11,937 bases of DNA from Oscillibacter sp. (GTDB lineage Bacteria > Bacillota > Clostridia > Oscillospirales > Oscillospiraceae), in NCBI GenBank assembly GCA_003522105.1, contig DPGF01000090.1, positions 1 to 11,937 of the forward strand, written 5' to 3'. This document shows, one piece after another, positions 1 through 7,956 of the stretch. The stretch's first letter is position 1. Each line of letters starts with the position of its first letter. The translations under genes were made by a program, and so were the position numbers. Below the pieces are notes generated by a model, which ran no database searches, was not told the origin of the DNA, and saw nothing but the letters and a program-made list of their open reading frames with translations.

Positions 1-3000
1 CACTGCCCGTTGTAGACGCCGCCTGCATCCGACGTGTTGACGAACTGCGTACCGCCGGTGAGCTTTGAAAGCACCTTGCAGTCTACGCGGGGCGCCTCCA
101 CCTGACGGAAGTTGGCGGGGACGATGCCGAACGCCGCCATGAACTCCGTCACATACTCATTGGAAGCAAGTCCCAGCGCCGCAGGAGAGGCATCCAAGAC
201 ATAGTTTTTGGATGTACTCAGATTATCCGCCAGCGTGCGCCAGGTATCGCCGCTGAGATTGGTTCGGTAGACGATCTTATAGTTGCCGGGGGTATTCCAC
301 GTGCCGGTGTAAATCTTTTCAAGGCGCGCCGCCTTGACGGGCAGGGTATCGCGCCAGTAGAAGGATTCCAGCGCCGTGGTGGAATTGTTGGCAATACCGG
401 TGAAGTTGTAGCGGACAAGCTGCCCCGGCATGACCTCCACGTAGCCGGTTTTCTTGATGGACACATTGGTGTACAGGCTCTTATTGGTCATGGCTGCCTT
501 GACGATCTGACCGGCGTGTTCGATCTCCACCTCAATGGGTGTCTTATCCAGCCCGTAAAACTCCGCTGCCTTGGATTCCACAATTTTATATCGCGCCAAA
601 GGCAGGGGCTTGCTCATCGCCAAGCCGTTTTTGTCCGTCTTAATGGTATCCACCAGACGGTTGGTGCGGGCGTTGTAAACTTCAAAGACGGTGTTGGGAA
701 TCGGCGTTCCGGCGGGCCAGCCATTCATGGAATTATAGTCCGCCGAGGTCTTGACGATCTGGATCTGACCGGTGATGGGGGTGTTCTTCCACTCAACTTC
801 CGTGGTTTCGCCGCTGCGGACATAAACCGTCTTTTTCTGCGTGTCGGGAATATATCCCTCATTTTCCAATTCACGCAGATAATAGCGGCCATTGGTCAGA
901 TTTTCAAAACGGACATACCCTCGGTCATCGCTGGTTTCCTGCGCGATGGGATTATTGCCGCTATCGTACAGAATGAAGGAAACGCCGTAGATGCCCTCGC
1001 CGGTGGTCGAATCGACCTTGTGGATCAAGATGCCGGAGATGGCTTTATTGGTCACCGTTTTTGTAGTAGTCTTACCGTCCACAATAGCGAAATAGATAGG
1101 GGTGTTGTCAAGCTGGAAGCCCTTGCCCGCCTCAGTCTCCACGGCACAGTAGCTGCCGCTTTCCAGCGGCACATACACGCGGCCGTCCGTTCCGGTGGTG
1201 ACGGTGTCCACCAGACCGCCATCGCTGACACGGCGGATCTCGAAGGTGGTGTTGGGGATGCGCTGAGTTTCGTCTGCCGCATTGACCTTGATGAGCTCCA
1301 CGCCGCCAATGGGGGCGTTATAAAAGTACAAGGACTGCGTGTCATTGGGGTTGACCACCACGGTCTGCGTGCGCGTATTCTCGTCGATGGTGTAACCGGA
1401 GATAGATTTTTCCTCTGTCACCACCAGTGTGCCGGTGACGCCCTTGAGAATGATCTGCCCGTTTTCGTCGGTATAGTACAGACCGTTGGAGCTGATTTTT
1501 CCGTTTTCGTCGGGGACGAACTCGCCGGTAGCCGTAGTGATCTTGAAGGTAACGCCCTCCAGCGGCGTCTTGCGGTCCAGAGCGGATAGTTTGTTGATGA
1601 TGAGTGCGCCCTGCCGCTCGTTCCAGAAGGTCATGCGCTGGGGAGACTGGCTCTGGTCGATCTTGATGCTCTGCGGCGTGCCATCCAGCACGAAACCGTC
1701 CACAGATTTGACCTCTTTTGCGGTAACGGTCATGCCGTCGGTCAGACCCTCAATGACGATCTGACCTGCAGCGTCGGTGGTATAGTAGCCGTTGTTGGGG
1801 CCGACTACCGCGCCGGAGGAGTCCGTCACAAGGAACTGTACCCCGGCAAGCGGTTCATTTTTCGTGCCGGAAATGTATTTCTGGAGAATCAACGTTGTGG
1901 TGGGTTTGTTGTAAAAGGTCAGCGTCTGCGTGTCGTTGGGATTGACTGCCACGGTCTGTGTGCGGGTAGCTTCGTCAATGGTGAAGCCGGGGATCGTCTT
2001 GGTTTCCGTTGCTACCACGGTGCCGACAACGCCGGAAATGCGGATCTCACCGGACTTATTGGTGTAATAAATGCCGTTGCTGGACAGTTCGCCGTTGGCG
2101 TCCGGGACAAAGCTGCCATCCGCATAGGTGATCTTAAACTCTACACCCTCCAGCGGCTCCCCGTTGGGGCCGGAGCTGACCTTGCGGATGATGAGATTAC
2201 CGGCAGGCTGGTTCAGAAACTGCAAATGCGCCGTCTCGCCGCTCTTGATGAGCGCGTGCTGGGGGCTGTCATCCAGCAGGTAGCCCGTTTTTGCTCTGAC
2301 TTCACGGGCAATGACCGTCATGCCGGGTTCCAGACCATCCACCAGAATTTCGCCTGCGGCATTGGTGGTAAAACGGCCGTTGTCGTTGCCGAGATAATGG
2401 CCGCTGCTGTCGGTCAACTGGAACTCTACGCCGGAGAGCGGTTCGTGCTTGCTGTCGTCGCTCAGTTTTGTAATGAGCAAACTTCCCAGCGGGGCATTGC
2501 CGAAGCGGAGTGTCACCACATCCTGATCCTCGCCGGAGATCCACACCGTCTGGGGTTCGCGGTCGATGATGTGATTTCCGTCGCTTTCGATTTCCTGGCA
2601 GATGTAAGTGCCGCGTTTGAGGTTTGTCACGGTGAACGCTCCGTTGGGTCCGGTCACATAGGTACCGATGACCGTACCGCCAGTGCCGGAAGTGCCGCCG
2701 CCTAAATATCTCAGTTCAAATCGGCAGCCCTCCAGTCCCTTTCCGGTTTTGGCATCATATTTGTACACAACGAGGGCACTGTGAGGAACATTGTCCACGG
2801 TCACGGTCTTAGAGGTATTGGCTTCCAGATAGAACTCGGTGACCCCACTGCCCTGAATGCCGAAGCCCTTGGGAGCGGACTCCTCCACCAGTTTGTACCA
2901 GCCACGGTTTACATCGGTGATGGTGATTTTACCATCGGAGGCCGTTGTGAACACGCCGAGGTCGTTGATCTCGCCGGTGGTGGTATTGTCCGAACCGTAA

Positions 3001-4652
3001 TAGATATGGAATTTGGCATTGGAGAGAGGATCTCCGGTGATGCTGTTTCGCTTTAGGACCGTCAGAGAGGGTTTGACCGCGTTGAAAAAGGTCACCGTTC
3101 TGGTGCAACCCGCTTCCAGATGGATCTCCTGGGGGATCTCAGAGAGAATGACATTGGAAGGCACATTTTTCTCTGTAACACGGTAACTTCCCGCGGGGAT
3201 GGAAGCGAGGAAGATGCGCCCCGCGCCGTCCGTGGTGGCGCTGGTGGAAAAGCTGCCGTCGATCTGCTCAATGAGATAGGTGACGCCCTCGATGGGCTCC
3301 CCGTTGGCAATGTTCTTCTTGATGATTTCAAGGCCGGGCTTTTCGTAGTCAACGAAAGTGACCTCGGAGGTTTTGCCGGGGCGCAGCGCCACGGTCTGCT
3401 CCGTATTGCTCACGATATACGGCTCGGGCACGGATTCTTCGCGCACAACATAGACGTCTGCGGGAATGGCCGAGAGGGTGGCGGAACCGTCTGTCCCGGT
3501 CGTGACGGAGGTGGAATAGCTGCCGGTAACGGACTTAATGGAAAACACCGTGCCGGCGATAGGTTTGCCGCTCATGGCGTCGCGCTCGGTGATCTTCATG
3601 TCGGGCTTTTCATAGTTGACTGCCGCGACGGTGTACTCGTGATCACCCTCAGTTACATCTACGTACACGCTCTTCGGCGTGGGATCGACGCAATAGCCGT
3701 CCGGTGCGGAGGTCTCGACAAAGCTCCAAAGGCCGGTGGCGGCGTTCTCAACATAGATCTCACCCTGCGCATTGGTGATGTCGCTGCCGACGATCTGACC
3801 GTTAAAGTAGATGCTGAAACGGGCACCGGCGAGACCGGTTGTGGTTCCACCAGCAGTTTTTTTCAGCACGATCTTGCCCGTGCCACCCGTAGGCTGCTCG
3901 GGCTGGTCGGGCGCAGGCTCGCCCGTTACGAGTTTGCGCGGGCCGTAGTAGTTAAAAAACGACTGATTTTTGCGGTTGCTGGAGATCGCGTACACCGCCC
4001 ATCTTGCACTCTCATCCTCCACGATGGTTGCGGCAATGCCCTGCGCAGCGTATTCCTCGATCTGGCGCTGGAACTCGGCATCCTCAGCTGCTTTCTTTGC
4101 AAGGAGGGAGTCGATGAGGCTCAGATACAAATCATAGGTGTCGGCGTTGGCATAGCCGCCCGCGTCGCCGTCTCCACCGGGCTCGCCTTTATAGCTTTGA
4201 TTCTCCCAAACGTAGGTCTGTACGGCCATAAAAAGCTGGCCGACGTTTGACTCTTTGCAATCGTTGAGGTAGGTCATCATCCACTTGACATTCTCAACGG
4301 TCGCGGCATCCATCTCGCTGAGACCACTGTTTGTGAGCGCCGACTGCAATACGGTATCTGCATCTGCACCGGTGCCGGAAGTCCATGTAAAGGAATTCAG
4401 GTACGACGCGGTGGCGTAGTGATAGCCAAGTCCGCTATCCATACAGTACACGAGCTTGCCGTCTGCCAGCGGCGGGCGGTAGCTGTACGGGGTACCGTTG
4501 GCGAGCAGGCGGGTGCTCCAATATGCCTGGTTGGTGGTAATCTTGAGGCCGGAACCCGTGTTCGACGCGGCGAAAGCCGCAGTCGGCAGCAGGCTCAAGA
4601 TCGTCACCAGTGTCAAAAGCAGAGACAGTAGGCGTTTTTTCATAGGTTTCAT
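1..4652 (-). CDS. Giant Cys-Gln thioester / CnaB-repeat surface adhesin (C-terminus beyond window)
   Basis: A secreted Gram-positive surface adhesin. I read one uninterrupted frame of 1550 codons from ATG at 4652 to the left edge. AAAGGAG lies 6 nt upstream of this ATG. A second in-frame ATG at 4643 is possible but poorly spaced. Residues 1-29 form a signal peptide ending AAFAA. Residues 30-240 look like a thioester (TED/TQXA) domain: Cys70 in VYCMD and Gln145 in AVQTYVW match the paired motifs that form the internal Cys-Gln bond. A proline-rich linker (about 244-256) leads to twelve CnaB-like modules at 259-350, 351-439, 440-528, 529-625, 626-723, 724-818, 819-919, 920-1015, 1016-1116, 1117-1207, 1208-1295 and 1296-1395. 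Most show Lys near the start, Glu in an ETxAPxGY-like motif and Asn in the last strand, as isopeptide-forming modules do. Residues 1396-1550 begin a different beta domain. The sorting signal, if any, is off the window. It is probably anchored by the sortase at 5621-6400. Family confidence is high; the ligand is unknown. Confidence 0.93.
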   Translation of the reverse strand, partial: MKPMKKRLLSLLLTLVTILSLLPTAAFAASNTGSGLKITTNQAYWSTRLLANGTPYSYRPPLADGKLVYCMDSGLGYHYATASYLNSFTWTSGTGADADTVLQSALTNSGLSEMDAATVENVKWMMTYLNDCKESNVGQLFMAVQTYVWENQSYKGEPGGDGDAGGYANADTYDLYLSLIDSLLAKKAAEDAEFQRQIEEYAAQGIAATIVEDESARWAVYAISSNRKNQSFFNYYGPRKLVTGEPAPDQPEQPTGGTGKIVLKKTAGGTTTGLAGARFSIYFNGQIVGSDITNAQGEIYVENAATGLWSFVETSAPDGYCVDPTPKSVYVDVTEGDHEYTVAAVNYEKPDMKITERDAMSGKPIAGTVFSIKSVTGSYSTSVTTGTDGSATLSAIPADVYVVREESVPEPYIVSNTEQTVALRPGKTSEVTFVDYEKPGLEIIKKNIANGEPIEGVTYLIEQIDGSFSTSATTDGAGRIFLASIPAGSYRVTEKNVPSNVILSEIPQEIHLEAGCTRTVTFFNAVKPSLTVLKRNSITGDPLSNAKFHIYYGSDNTTTGEINDLGVFTTASDGKITITDVNRGWYKLVEESAPKGFGIQGSGVTEFYLEANTSKTVTVDNVPHSALVVYKYDAKTGKGLEGCRFELRYLGGGTSGTGGTVIGTYVTGPNGAFTVTNLKRGTYICQEIESDGNHIIDREPQTVWISGEDQDVVTLRFGNAPLGSLLITKLSDDSKHEPLSGVEFQLTDSSGHYLGNDNGRFTTNAAGEILVDGLEPGMTVIAREVRAKTGYLLDDSPQHALIKSGETAHLQFLNQPAGNLIIRKVSSGPNGEPLEGVEFKITYADGSFVPDANGELSSNGIYYTNKSGEIRISGVVGTVVATETKTIPGFTIDEATRTQTVAVNPNDTQTLTFYNKPTTTLILQKYISGTKNEPLAGVQFLVTDSSGAVVGPNNGYYTTDAAGQIVIEGLTDGMTVTAKEVKSVDGFVLDGTPQSIKIDQSQSPQRMTFWNERQGALIINKLSALDRKTPLEGVTFKITTATGEFVPDENGKISSNGLYYTDENGQIILKGVTGTLVVTEEKSISGYTIDENTRTQTVVVNPNDTQSLYFYNAPIGGVELIKVNAADETQRIPNTTFEIRRVSDGGLVDTVTTGTDGRVYVPLESGSYCAVETEAGKGFQLDNTPIYFAIVDGKTTTKTVTNKAISGILIHKVDSTTGEGIYGVSFILYDSGNNPIAQETSDDRGYVRFENLTNGRYYLRELENEGYIPDTQKKTVYVRSGETTEVEWKNTPITGQIQIVKTSADYNSMNGWPAGTPIPNTVFEVYNARTNRLVDTIKTDKNGLAMSKPLPLARYKIVESKAAEFYGLDKTPIEVEIEHAGQIVKAAMTNKSLYTNVSIKKTGYVEVMPGQLVRYNFTGIANNSTTALESFYWRDTLPVKAARLEKIYTGTWNTPGNYKIVYRTNLSGDTWRTLADNLSTSKNYVLDASPAALGLASNEYVTEFMAAFGIVPANFRQVEAPRVDCKVLSKLTGGTQFVNTSDAGGVYNGQ
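1305..1895 (-). repeat. Two-module repeat unit B (CnaB modules 8-9 of the adhesin)
   Basis: This 591-nt segment encodes residues 920-1116 and is the partner of the unit at 1896-2483. Module 8 resembles module 6 (both have FxxTDSSG, then NNG or DNG and xTT). Module 9 resembles module 7 (GKISSNGLYYT and a NPNDTQ ending). The simplest reading is tandem duplication of a two-module block followed by divergence. Confidence 0.85.
1896..2483 (-). repeat. Two-module repeat unit A (CnaB modules 6-7 of the adhesin)
   Basis: This 588-nt segment encodes residues 724-919, two consecutive CnaB modules of 95 and 101 residues. The second contains GELSSNGIYYT and TRTQTVAVNPNDTQTLTFYN, nearly identical to the matching parts of the next unit. 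The similarity also shows in the DNA, for example around 1915-1990 compared with 1320-1395. It is a direct repeat in the reading frame, read by eye. Confidence 0.85.
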
Positions 4653-4675
4653 AGGGTTCTCCTTTCTAAAAATGC

Positions 4676-4709
4676 GTAATAAAAAGAGCAGACCTTGCGA
4701 TCTGCTCTT
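4676..4709 (-). terminator. Intrinsic terminator between the CAP gene and the adhesin
   Basis: A perfect 9-bp inverted repeat (AAGAGCAGA at 4684-4692, TCTGCTCTT at 4701-4709) encloses an 8-nt loop. On the minus strand it is followed by TTTTTATT. It lies 17 nt after the stop codon of the CAP gene. Its T tract ends only about 24 nt before the adhesin start codon, so there is no room for a separate promoter between hairpin and gene. It may act as a partial terminator or attenuator for the adhesin. Confidence 0.85.
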
Positions 4710-4726
4710 GCGTGAGAGTTGATGAT

Positions 4727-5509
4727 TTACTTACTTGCGGGAGTATCCACCCAAGTGACTTCACAGCCGTCCAGCAGGAAGACCTGCACGCAGTACCAGC
4801 AGTCAAAGCCGTCCTTGTCAATACCTCGCGCCAGCCCGACGCCGATCTCCCCGTATCGGGAGCTCGTCATGTTGTCCGCGTGGGCCTTGGAGTTGGACCA
4901 CAGCTCGACCACTGCCTCGGAGAGCGTTTTGTGCTGCTGCTCGAGGTACAACTCCGATATACTGTGAATATTTTCTCCAGTGTATTTGCTGTCGGTGACG
5001 GTGTTGCTCTTGCGCCCATCCGGACGGGTGTGAGAGTAGACGCCGCTGGCAGCCATCTCGTCGGCGCGCACCTGCGCCGCCTGCATGAGCTTGTCGTTGA
5101 CGCTCAGCGCGGCAATACCTTTTGCGCGCCGCAGCGCGTTGGTGCGGTCCACGATATCCTGCTTTGCGGCGGCAACGTCAGTCTGCACAGGTTCTTCCAC
5201 GGGCTTTGTGGCCGCAGACTTTACCGGCGCTTCTCCGGTGTACGGCTTGTCTGACTCAATTTGAACGCATTTGGTATCAGCGTTCCAGTAGACATTGAAG
5301 CCGACCTGTTCGCCGATGTCCCGGAGCCGCACATAGTTGCTGCCGTTGATGTTGTACGCCGTCAGGCGGACTTCCTGCCCGTCTACAAGGATGCGGTTGG
5401 TGGAAAGCGTCGCTTTCAGCGATTCCACCGCCTGCGCCGCAGGAGCACTCAGCGAAAGCCCCAGCGCAAGGCCGCAGAGGACGAGTCCTGTATTCTTCAA
5501 TCTGTTCAT
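4727..5509 (-). CDS. Secreted CAP (SCP/PR-1-like) domain protein with copper-amine-oxidase-type N-terminal module
   Basis: A predicted secreted protein of 260 residues. Residues 1-27 form a signal peptide ending PAAQA. Residues about 32-87 (ILVDGQEV, AYNINGSNYVRLRDIGE) resemble the copper amine oxidase N-terminal domain, a beta module common in clostridial secreted proteins and usually not an enzyme. A Pro/Glu/Thr linker follows, then a CAP domain (about 115-250) with the usual cleft residues: His160 in SHTRPDG, Glu179 in GENI, Glu202 or nearby in VELW, and His210 in SKAHADNM, followed by GVG and YCVQVF. Bacterial CAP proteins have been linked to lipid or peptidoglycan binding and rarely to proteolysis; the activity here is unknown. 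The start is supported by GGAGG 7 nt upstream. No LPXTG or membrane segment is visible, so it is probably released. A strong terminator follows. Confidence 0.92.
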   Translation of the reverse strand: MNRLKNTGLVLCGLALGLSLSAPAAQAVESLKATLSTNRILVDGQEVRLTAYNINGSNYVRLRDIGEQVGFNVYWNADTKCVQIESDKPYTGEAPVKSAATKPVEEPVQTDVAAAKQDIVDRTNALRRAKGIAALSVNDKLMQAAQVRADEMAASGVYSHTRPDGRKSNTVTDSKYTGENIHSISELYLEQQHKTLSEAVVELWSNSKAHADNMTSSRYGEIGVGLARGIDKDGFDCWYCVQVFLLDGCEVTWVDTPASK

Positions 5510-5620
5510 TGTTCTGCCTCCATTCTGAATGTGTATGTGGAAATCTTCCTCGCAGCTTCACCATATCACAAGCGACGGGCAGAAGTCGAATAGAACCGAT
5601 CCGGCAAAACGGAGAAAGAA
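5510..5620. other. Intergenic gap between the sortase and CAP genes
   Basis: These 111 nt are the largest non-coding gap in the window. On the minus strand they hold the GGAGG site of the CAP gene near 5514-5518. I see no convincing hairpin with a T tract, and no -35/-10 pair better than about half matching. The CAP gene may therefore be transcribed by read-through from the sortase operon or from a weak promoter I cannot identify. Confidence 0.5.
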
Positions 5621-6400
5621 TCAAGTCTCCACCGCGGTGACGCACCAGCGCTGGTCGCGCTGGTTACGGACGCAGGTGTAAAGCGTGAGCATATTCTCGC
5701 CGGAGTCCGCAAGACCGCTGCGGTCTGTCTCGCTGACCTTGAAGACATCCGTCACCTGGTAAGTGCGCGTTCCCAGCTTCGTCGTCAGCGTGACCTTATC
5801 GCCGATGTTCAGCGTGTGGATCTGCCCGAAGTAGCTGTTGGCACCGCGGTTATGGGCGGCGAGGCAGACGTTGCCCTCCCACATGGAGGCGTCCTCGAAA
5901 TGCCCAACGCCCTTGGCAAGCGTCTTGCTGTCCGTTCCCTGATAGATCCTCACACTCAGGCCCAGCGTGGGGATCTCGATCTTGCCGAGGGAACCGTTTT
6001 TGTAGTAGAGCTCGCTCGTTACATCCGTGAACAGCACAGAGGGCTGATAACCGTTGCCGCTGCTTACCGTACTCCCTGGGGTAACCACATCACCGCTGCC
6101 GCTGATCACGGCGCCAGCCGTGGGAAGGGTGCGCGGCGCAAGATTCGGCGTCAGATATTCGCCGGTATGGAGCGCGTTCATGCTCTCTGAGCCAAAGGCG
6201 GGCGGAATGAGGGCTGCGTTCTTGCTCACATCCTCGTTGCGCATAGCGCCGCCATCTGCCGTGTGGATCACTTCAATAGAGGTGTCCTTGCCAAAGTCGT
6301 AATCATTCGGCGCGTCGATATTGTATTCCAGCGCATACGCCGGAGCCGCCAGAGCTGCTGTCATGCAAAGGCTCAGGCAAAGGGTGATGATCTTCTTCAT
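5621..6400 (-). CDS. Sortase (cysteine transpeptidase) with secretory N-terminus
   Basis: A sortase of 259 residues, predicted to act outside the membrane by cleaving a sorting motif in surface proteins and joining them to cell-wall or pilus amines. The catalytic domain lies at about 137-259. The triad candidates are His183 (LAAHNRG), Cys243 in TLYTC, which fits the TLxTC signature, and Arg251 eight residues later (DQRWCV). Residues 1-23 are a hydrophobic signal sequence ending APAYA, which looks cleavable. A low-complexity linker of about 110 residues rich in Gly, Ser and Pro follows. No C-terminal membrane segment is seen, so membrane attachment is uncertain. The subclass cannot be fixed by eye; class D-like is possible. 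Its ATG overlaps the stop of the upstream gene (ATGA), and GAGGAGG lies upstream. The adhesin at 1-4652 is the obvious substrate candidate. Confidence 0.88.
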   Translation of the reverse strand: MKKIITLCLSLCMTAALAAPAYALEYNIDAPNDYDFGKDTSIEVIHTADGGAMRNEDVSKNAALIPPAFGSESMNALHTGEYLTPNLAPRTLPTAGAVISGSGDVVTPGSTVSSGNGYQPSVLFTDVTSELYYKNGSLGKIEIPTLGLSVRIYQGTDSKTLAKGVGHFEDASMWEGNVCLAAHNRGANSYFGQIHTLNIGDKVTLTTKLGTRTYQVTDVFKVSETDRSGLADSGENMLTLYTCVRNQRDQRWCVTAVET

Positions 6401-7317
6401 TCTTCTGTTTCCTCCTCATCTGCGTTTTCTTTTCTGTGCTTCACCAGCAGCGCACCGCCGACGCCTGCGCCTGCCGCAGCCACAATTCCGAGGGGAATCA
6501 GCACATAGGACCAGCGGAAAGCGGATGCCGCGGAAGGTACGTTCGCAGGCTCTGCGGGCTGGATGGGCGTTCCCTCAAAAATGGCGACATAGCGGACACG
6601 GTTGAGGGCGATCCGGCTGACGGTTCCGGTATAATCCGCCGTGACGGTATAGCCCTTGACGTAGCTGCTGGTGGCGCTGCCGGTGTAGGTGGCAACGGCG
6701 GTATAACGATCCGCCACGGCGTAGCCGTCCATGTTGGCGGTATTGTCTGTCTGCCACTGGATATCCGAGAGCGTCAGGGTCCTGCCGCCGTCCTCAATGC
6801 TCTTGGGGATGTACTGTGTATCCTGCTCGGCAAGATTGGGATAGCTGCGCTTGACGGAGAGCTGCTTTGTAGAACTGCCGTAGCCGGAGGGTTCCACCTG
6901 CACGGTATCAAGTCGGAGTGTCAGGGTTCCCATGAGCCCATCGTCCGTGATGAACTCCCGTTCCTGCGGCAGCAGCGCCAGCACGGATTCCATATCCTTT
7001 TTGGCGCTTTCAACGGAAATGTGCTCTGTGTGCTGGCGGCTCTCGTTTTCCGGAAGCTCCTGCTTCAGAAGGTCCGTCAGGGTGTAGTGGAAGCCGTCTT
7101 GCCGGAAGTCCGAGCGGGGAATGCCCGCGGGATCATCTTCCGGACTCAGATCATAGATTTTTTTCAATTCTGTGCCATCGTCACTTCGGACGATGGCGGT
7201 GGGGTAGCAGACCTTGGCGTCCGGTACCGCGGGTTCAAAGTCTGCCGCCAGCGCAGTGGGCGTCAGTGCCAAAGTCAGGCACAGCGCCGCGGCGCAGAGG
7301 AAAAGGGTTCGTTTCAT
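6397..7317 (-). CDS. Secreted single-pass membrane protein, function unknown
   Basis: I do not recognise this 306-residue protein. Residues 1-25 form a signal peptide (TPTALAA). A beta-rich extracellular part of about 240 residues follows, with repeated Tyr/Thr strands near 200-250. One membrane helix spans about 268-292 (a Leu/Ala/Gly-rich stretch beginning SYVLIPLGIV). A short cytoplasmic tail starts KHRKEN and ends in acidic residues. This is a type I membrane topology without an LPXTG motif. It overlaps the preceding gene and the sortase by 4 nt each (ATGA), so it is probably made together with the sortase. It could be a membrane partner or adaptor of the surface system; that is inference from position only. 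GAGGA lies upstream of the start. Confidence 0.85.
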   Translation of the reverse strand: MKRTLFLCAAALCLTLALTPTALAADFEPAVPDAKVCYPTAIVRSDDGTELKKIYDLSPEDDPAGIPRSDFRQDGFHYTLTDLLKQELPENESRQHTEHISVESAKKDMESVLALLPQEREFITDDGLMGTLTLRLDTVQVEPSGYGSSTKQLSVKRSYPNLAEQDTQYIPKSIEDGGRTLTLSDIQWQTDNTANMDGYAVADRYTAVATYTGSATSSYVKGYTVTADYTGTVSRIALNRVRYVAIFEGTPIQPAEPANVPSAASAFRWSYVLIPLGIVAAAGAGVGGALLVKHRKENADEEETEE

Positions 7318-7943
7318 TTTGTGTTCCTCTTTTCTTTATTTTTATAGTGATTTTTCGTCTGCTCCAGCAGAAGGTCATATTCCCAAGGTTCCGATTCTAA
7401 GGAAAGGTAGGCGCCGTCCTTCGTCATACCGTCTACCCGGTAGCTCAGCACAAGTGGAAGCTGCCGCTGCTTTTTCACGTCCTGAGGTGAGATCCAACCA
7501 ACGCCGCCCACAAAAACGGAACGGATGGCGGAATCGTAGTTTTCTTCATAACCCTGCCAGAGAAGCGCCTCCCGCAGTTCTTCCCGCAGCTTTCTGCGCT
7601 GGGGAACGGGCACCAAACGCTCCGGTTCCAACAGAAAGCGGGGATGCAGAGCTTCTAAGCAGATATCCAGCGCAGTTTTCAGGTCGGTATTCTTTTTCGT
7701 CAAGCCGCTGCGCCGGTAATCTGCCGCCAGAACATCCTCACCCTGGGCGTCGCCGGGGAAAAGACGCACACAGCGGATGAGTTCATAAGCGTGGGCGTCA
7801 TCCGCCATACCAAGGACGCGGACACCGTTCATAGGGAGCGTCCGGTAATGCTCAATGGCCTCCGCCAATGCAGAAAACTGCCTCACATCCCATCCGGGTC
7901 TTCCGGGGCGGAGATCGTCCACGGTGTAATAGGTCATGCACAT
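7314..7943 (-). CDS. Conserved-looking cytoplasmic protein of mobile-element type, function unknown
   Basis: A 209-residue soluble protein with no signal peptide or membrane segment. The N-terminal half (TYYTVDDLRPGRPGW, then FSALAEAIEHYRTLP and LGMADDAHAYELIRCV) has the look of small proteins that accompany clostridial conjugative elements, perhaps YodL-like, but I cannot assign a family with confidence. The C-terminus is basic (KNHYKNKEKR). I chose the ATG at 7943 because AGGAGG lies 8 nt upstream; the ATG two codons later is spaced too far from it. The AGGAGG overlaps the stop of the DUF3849 gene, leaving a 13-nt gap. The last codons overlap the next gene by ATGA. Confidence 0.8.
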   Translation of the reverse strand: MCMTYYTVDDLRPGRPGWDVRQFSALAEAIEHYRTLPMNGVRVLGMADDAHAYELIRCVRLFPGDAQGEDVLAADYRRSGLTKKNTDLKTALDICLEALHPRFLLEPERLVPVPQRRKLREELREALLWQGYEENYDSAIRSVFVGGVGWISPQDVKKQRQLPLVLSYRVDGMTKDGAYLSLESEPWEYDLLLEQTKNHYKNKEKRNTK

Positions 7944-7956
7944 TCAGACATCCTCC

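Noticed and set aside
516..1589. 357-codon open frame on the plus strand
   Set aside because: It lies wholly opposite the adhesin, whose frame has coherent repeated domains. The antisense product has no recognisable motifs and results from high GC and repeats.
1305..2483. CRISPR-like or non-coding repeat array
   Set aside because: The repeats are long, in frame and encode similar protein modules, with no short repeat-spacer pattern.
3120..4250. 376-codon open frame on the plus strand
   Set aside because: It is opposite the thioester and first CnaB modules, and no family pattern is visible. Other long plus-strand frames at 2226-2705, 6436-7347 and 9491-10333 are shadows for the same reason.
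5510..5620. Promoter or terminator between the sortase and CAP genes
   Set aside because: The best -35/-10 pairs match the consensus at only about half the positions and no hairpin with a T tract was found.
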